Shown: one piece after another, positions 5,624 to 8,012 of the stretch
How the letters are laid out: the number at the start of each line of letters is the position of its first letter
Numbering within the stretch: the first letter of the stretch is position 1
DNA from: an uncultured archaeon
Lineage (GTDB): Archaea; Halobacteriota; Methanosarcinia; Methanotrichales; Methanotrichaceae
Length of the DNA stretch: 8,012 nucleotides
Assembly (NCBI GenBank): GCA_902385025.1
Contig: CABMDX010000004.1
Location: forward strand, 1-8,012
Reading direction: 5' to 3'
Translations under genes and position numbers: made by a program
Notes under the pieces: model-generated
The model's database searches: none
Told to the model about the DNA's origin: nothing
Seen by the model: the letters and a program-made list of their open reading frames with translations, nothing else

Positions 5624-6703
5624 TTAGGCTAGATGGGCCACTGACTCAATAACCAGCTTCTTCTTCTCCTCCATATCCTGGGGAGAGCTGGTCTTGCTGG
5701 CTATGACATCAATGCAGAGCTGCTCGAAATTTATATTTCTCTGGCCCCTGAGCATTTCCATACCCTTGGCAATCATGATGCAAGCCCTGGTACCGGGCTT
5801 TTGAGCATCCGGCAGCTTTTCTCTTATGTCCCGGACAGTCTTTACTATTTTCTCAGCAGTTGCTTTGGATATGCCTGTATGCTCCACAACGATCTGGACC
5901 TCGGTCTCGTAGCCATAATAATCAGCATAGATACCGACCATACGATCAAGCAGTGCATCCTGCGGCCTATGTATTCCCGCATATTCAATGGAATTGCTGG
6001 TGAGAATCGCCTTGAAATCGGGATGAACCTTGATGTACCTATCCTCTCCGAACTTCGTTGGCAGTTCCAGAATTCCTTCCTCAAAAACTGATAGCAGAAT
6101 ATTGTTCGAGGCGGGCTTGGTTCTGGAAAACTCATTGTAGATCAGGGTGTATCCATACTTGCAGGCGAGTGAAAGGGGATTGTCCACCCATTCGATCTTC
6201 ATGGTATCCTTGGTCTTAAAAACATTATGGATGTAATTATCACGGACGCTCTCGTTTTGCATCTGAGAATAGCCGCCGATGAGGTCTGAAGTGGTTATGG
6301 ATTCATCTCCGTTGATCCAGACAACAGGCCGGCCCAGTACCTTTGCCACATGCACGGCGAGGCTCGTCTTTCCGCAACCTGTTGGGCCGATGAGATGAAT
6401 GGGATAGCCTGCCCGAAGCCAGAGGGTAACCCTTTCTTCCATCTGTGTAACCTCCGGAGTGCTGATGAAGTGGCTGGCTTCCGGGATTAAAAAAGCCTCT
6501 TCAATGGCTTTTCTTCTGGAATCTTCCGATATCAGCTCATAGCTGCAGTCAAGATTTGCAGGGGATTTGATTCTGACCTGAATGCTTGGATTCTTCCTTC
6601 CATCTTCGATGCTCTGAGCAATATCGCTTGCTCTCTTCTCAGAAGCCGTCATGTGAACCGCTTCTCCCCGCACCCTCCTCGGATGTGTGACAGTGTACTG
6701 CAT
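5624..6703 (-). CDS. gvpN: Gas vesicle ATPase GvpN (AAA+ / MoxR-like)
   Basis: A 359-aa AAA+ ATPase. Walker A is GPTGCGKT (106-113). Walker B is the hydrophobic strand YTLIYNEF (185-192), with Asn-Glu where most AAA+ proteins have Asp-Glu; this N-E form occurs in GvpN. Sensor 1 is the strand KAILTSNS (231-238), and an arginine segment RPQDALLDRM (246-255) follows. GvpN is cytoplasmic and is needed for vesicles to grow to full size, probably by ATP-driven remodelling of the growing shell. The ATG at 6703 has GAAGGTG 8 bases upstream; a second in-frame ATG at codon 18 (6652) has GGGGAG about 11 bases upstream and removes a poorly conserved basic leader, so either start is possible. The gene follows the gvpC-position gene after 53 bases, the largest gap in the cluster, and precedes the unknown 125-aa gene by 8 bases. 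Confidence 0.96.
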   Translation of the reverse strand: MQYTVTHPRRVRGEAVHMTASEKRASDIAQSIEDGRKNPSIQVRIKSPANLDCSYELISEDSRRKAIEEAFLIPEASHFISTPEVTQMEERVTLWLRAGYPIHLIGPTGCGKTSLAVHVAKVLGRPVVWINGDESITTSDLIGGYSQMQNESVRDNYIHNVFKTKDTMKIEWVDNPLSLACKYGYTLIYNEFSRTKPASNNILLSVFEEGILELPTKFGEDRYIKVHPDFKAILTSNSIEYAGIHRPQDALLDRMVGIYADYYGYETEVQIVVEHTGISKATAEKIVKTVRDIREKLPDAQKPGTRACIMIAKGMEMLRGQRNINFEQLCIDVIASKTSSPQDMEEKKKLVIESVAHLA

Positions 6704-6728
6704 CGTCTTTACACCTTCATGAAGTATG

Positions 6729-6743
6729 AATAATAATAAAAAG
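6729..6743 (-). terminator. Possible T-rich partial terminator or TATA-like element before gvpN
   Basis: On the minus strand this reads CTTTTTATTATTATT in the 53-base gap between the gvpC-position gene and gvpN. A T-run of this kind can end transcription in archaea, which would keep shell-protein mRNA more abundant than the downstream message. The same stretch, about 26-40 bases ahead of the gvpN ATG, could instead be a TATA-like box giving a very short leader. There is no clear hairpin and no clear BRE, so I cannot choose between these. Confidence 0.3.
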
Positions 6744-6756
6744 TTCTACTAGGGGT

Positions 6757-7569
6757 TTACCCATAGTAGAAATCTCGCACATAGTTCTTAAGATCCTGCT
6801 CCTGGTACATTTGGATCTCATTCTGGAAAGACGCGGCTCTTCCCTGAAGCTCTCTGGCGCCGGAATTCAGCCTTTGGGCAGCTTCCCGGTTCTCTCTGAT
6901 CTGGGAGTCGAGATCGCTTCTGAAACGATTGAGGCCGTTTTGCAGATTTTTGAACCCCTGATCTCTGATATCCCTTCCAGCCTTCTGGAACTCCCTGGAC
7001 ATCTTCTCTTGTGAGGACCGGATCTCACTCGCTCCGGTGTGGAGTTTTGCTACGGCATCCTGGTTTTCTTTGATCTGTGAATCCAGGGACCGTTTGAACT
7101 CGACCTGGCCTTGATTGAATCTCTTCTGGCCATCCTCAAGCATTTTATGGGCTTCAGAGTGCATCTCTCTCGCCATCCAGTCCTTGGCAGACTGGAACTC
7201 CTTGACGGACTGCCTCATCTCCCGGATGCCCTGCTCCCGAATATCTTTGCCTGCTTTTTGGAGCTCTGCAGCTTTGTTATCGATAGCTTTCGCCTTAGCA
7301 AAAACGCCTTTCTTGCCAAAGCCTGGCATCTTGGCTGCACTCTTCTGTTTCTCAAGCATCGGAGCCTCTTTGGGACTCGCCTGCATGGTGGACTTGGGCT
7401 GCTCTTTTTGCTTTTTCATCTCTTCCAGGATGGCTTCCGCCAACTGTGATTTTGTTCCGCCCAAATTCCCCACGCCAAATTTCAGAGCCAGTTCTTCCAG
7501 CTCTCGCCGGGTATGTTTGGTCACCAGCTCGTCGAAGGTCTCTAGCCTGGCGCCTCCATAATCTTCCAT
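6757..7569 (-). CDS. Repeat-containing helical protein in the gvpC position
   Basis: A 270-aa hydrophilic, alpha-helical protein, candidate GvpC equivalent. Residues about 16-51 look like a SAP/Rho-N-type helix-extension-helix: TRRELEELALKFGV, GGTKSQLAEAILEEM. Residues 52-90 are a Lys/Pro/Ala/Gln-rich linker. Residues 100-255 are charged helices with imperfect repeats: ELQKAGKDIREQG (102-114) recurs as EFQKAGRDIRDQG (193-205), and SLDSQIKENQDA (161-172) recurs as DLDSQIRENREA (219-230). The C-terminus is aromatic (NYVRDFYYG). GvpC proteins elsewhere are short amphipathic helical repeats of about 33 residues on the outside of the GvpA shell; placement between gvpA and gvpN and the helical repeats fit that role, but the repeat is not the cyanobacterial one, so the homology is unproven. 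No cysteines or membrane segments. The ATG has GGAGGAG just upstream and follows the gvpA stop by 34 bases. Confidence 0.85.
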   Translation of the reverse strand: MEDYGGARLETFDELVTKHTRRELEELALKFGVGNLGGTKSQLAEAILEEMKKQKEQPKSTMQASPKEAPMLEKQKSAAKMPGFGKKGVFAKAKAIDNKAAELQKAGKDIREQGIREMRQSVKEFQSAKDWMAREMHSEAHKMLEDGQKRFNQGQVEFKRSLDSQIKENQDAVAKLHTGASEIRSSQEKMSREFQKAGRDIRDQGFKNLQNGLNRFRSDLDSQIRENREAAQRLNSGARELQGRAASFQNEIQMYQEQDLKNYVRDFYYG

Positions 7570-7578
7570 GGCTCCTCC

Positions 7579-7590
7579 AAAAATAATTTA
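7579..7590 (-). terminator. Possible T-rich partial terminator after gvpA
   Basis: TAAATTATTTTT on the minus strand, in the 34-base gap between the gvpA stop and the next ATG. Gas vesicle operons are known to make abundant short gvpA messages with read-through into the next genes, and a T-rich element here would suit that. It has no clear hairpin, and it runs directly into the ribosome binding site of the next gene, so the call is weak. Confidence 0.25.
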
Positions 7591-7603
7591 GGAGAAATTC
7601 GCC

Positions 7604-7834
7604 CTAAGCAGGGACCCCGGGGGTCGCGCCAATGGCTGCCTGCTCGATCTTCGCCATCTCCTCAGAGTAGTGGAGGAAGGTGTCGACCGATGCCACGACA
7701 ACTCTGGACTCGACCGTCAGAATCTCGATACCGACCAGGCTGATCCTGGCCCAAACATCTACCACAATTCCCTTGTCGAGAATCCTGTCGAGGACCTCTG
7801 CAAGGCTTGATGCGTCTGGTGTTGCAGTTACCAT
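7604..7834 (-). CDS. gvpA: Major gas vesicle structural protein GvpA (complete copy)
   Basis: A 76-aa GvpA, the small hydrophobic protein that self-assembles into the ribs of the gas vesicle wall. The family core is intact: [20 protein letters not shown] (11-30), then [20 protein letters not shown] (31-50), then [14 protein letters not shown] (51-64). The motifs [20 protein letters not shown] and ASVDTFL are the best conserved parts. The C-terminal tail is short ([12 protein letters not shown]). Length is typical (about 70-80 aa). The ATG has AGGAGGAG 6 bases upstream, fitting very high expression. It is the second of at least two tandem copies; the upstream one starts beyond the window's right edge. 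It heads the genes that follow with only a 34-base gap. Confidence 0.98.
   Translation of the reverse strand: MVTATPDASSLAEVLDRILDKGIVVDVWARISLVGIEILTVESRVVVASVDTFLHYSEEMAKIEQAAIGATPGVPA
7625..7742 (-). repeat. Tandem gvpA repeat, unit 1 (118 bp identical to 7895-8012)
   Basis: This stretch within the complete gvpA is identical at every base to 7895-8012, a 270-base offset. The identity reaches the window edge, so the true repeat may be longer. Just past its left end the two copies differ at 4 of the last 18 bases of coding sequence, and their flanks differ completely. Confidence 0.95.
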
Positions 7835-7840
7835 TTTTCT

Positions 7841-7848
7841 CTCCTCCT
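7841..7848 (-). promoter_or_regulatory. Strong ribosome binding site of gvpA
   Basis: AGGAGGAG on the minus strand, 6 bases before the gvpA ATG, in the 39-base spacer between the two gvpA copies. It is among the strongest binding sites in the window, as expected for the main structural protein. Confidence 0.7.
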
Positions 7849-7873
7849 CTTAATATGACCGAAATCTCAAATT

Positions 7874-8012
7874 CTAAGCCGGGACCTTGGGGGCCGCGCC
7901 AATGGCTGCCTGCTCGATCTTCGCCATCTCCTCAGAGTAGTGGAGGAAGGTGTCGACCGATGCCACGACAACTCTGGACTCGACCGTCAGAATCTCGATA
8001 CCGACCAGGCTG
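7874..8012 (-). CDS. gvpA: Gas vesicle structural protein GvpA, tandem copy (3' part only)
   Basis: The last 45 residues and stop of a second GvpA, truncated by the right edge of the window, not by mutation. It begins in the middle of the core ([15 protein letters not shown]) and continues to the end. Up to IEQAAIGA it is identical in protein to the downstream copy; the tail reads APKVPA in place of TPGVPA. The spacer between its stop and the next gvpA ATG is 39 bases with its own ribosome binding site. Haloarchaea and some methanogens carry more than one gvpA, and the extra copy raises the dose of the main shell protein. Promoter and N-terminus lie beyond position 8012. Confidence 0.97.
   Translation of the reverse strand, partial: SLVGIEILTVESRVVVASVDTFLHYSEEMAKIEQAAIGAAPKVPA
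7895..8012 (-). repeat. Tandem gvpA repeat, unit 2 (118 bp identical to 7625-7742)
   Basis: The counterpart of the repeat in the complete gvpA, with no mismatch over 118 bases. Perfect identity including third codon positions points to recent duplication or ongoing gene conversion, not only to protein-level constraint. Confidence 0.95.

Noticed and set aside
7115..7561. A 148-codon plus-strand frame opposite the gvpC-position gene.
   Set aside because: Long opposite frames are common across charged coiled-coil genes of this composition. The minus frame has the binding site, the repeats and the operon context.
1..8012. CRISPR arrays, insertion sequences, integrase or defence genes that would mark a mobile region.
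   Set aside because: I saw no regularly spaced direct repeats, transposase or integrase motifs, or terminal inverted repeats. The only long direct repeat is the tandem gvpA.

Overview
The window is most of one gas vesicle (gvp) gene cluster, read entirely on the minus strand, so transcription runs from high to low coordinates. The organism is almost certainly a euryarchaeon. GvpH and a GvpI-like basic protein belong to the archaeal type of gvp cluster, the last gene is an archaeal DUF99/UPF0215 protein, and several ribosome binding sites match the archaeal anti-Shine-Dalgarno (AGGTGAT, AGGAGGT). Base composition is about half GC by eye, and the start codons include ATG, GTG and possibly TTG. 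A gas-vacuolate methanogen of the Methanosarcinales, for example a Methanothrix/Methanosaeta-like organism, is my best guess. That is inference from content only and cannot be proved here.

Layout in transcription order: a 3' fragment of gvpA at the right edge (7874-8012, open beyond the window); a complete tandem gvpA (7604-7834); a 270-aa helical, repeat-containing protein in the gvpC position (6757-7569); the AAA+ ATPase gene gvpN (5624-6703); an unrecognised 125-aa protein (5238-5615); gvpO (4958-5236); gvpF (4267-~4950); gvpG (3985-4266); an unrecognised 62-aa protein (3794-3982); a very basic GvpI-like protein (3497-3778); gvpJ with a zinc ribbon (3110-3478); gvpH (2463-3086); gvpK (2109-2429); gvpL (1312-2106); a GvpA-family gvpM/J-type gene with a long C-terminal extension (716-1264); and a DUF99 gene (113-682). 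Intergenic gaps run from 0 to 53 bases, and several genes abut or overlap, so the set looks like one operon or a few overlapping transcription units. The promoter must lie beyond position 8012. No gvpD or gvpE regulator genes are visible. No stretch over 300 bases lacks a gene; positions 1-112 hold only short inverted repeats.

From family knowledge, GvpA polymerises into the ribbed protein shell. GvpC-type proteins stiffen the shell from outside. GvpN is the ATPase needed for growth of the vesicle. GvpF, G, H, I, J, K, L, M and O are minor or accessory proteins for nucleation and assembly, with GvpJ and GvpM being diverged GvpA paralogues. The unusual parts here are a CxxC/CxxC zinc ribbon on GvpJ, a GRAM/PH-like extension on the GvpM-type protein, a SAP/Rho-N-like module plus internal repeats in the gvpC-position protein, two small unassigned proteins inserted in the operon, gvpH placed after gvpJ, and a near-perfect tandem gvpA duplication.
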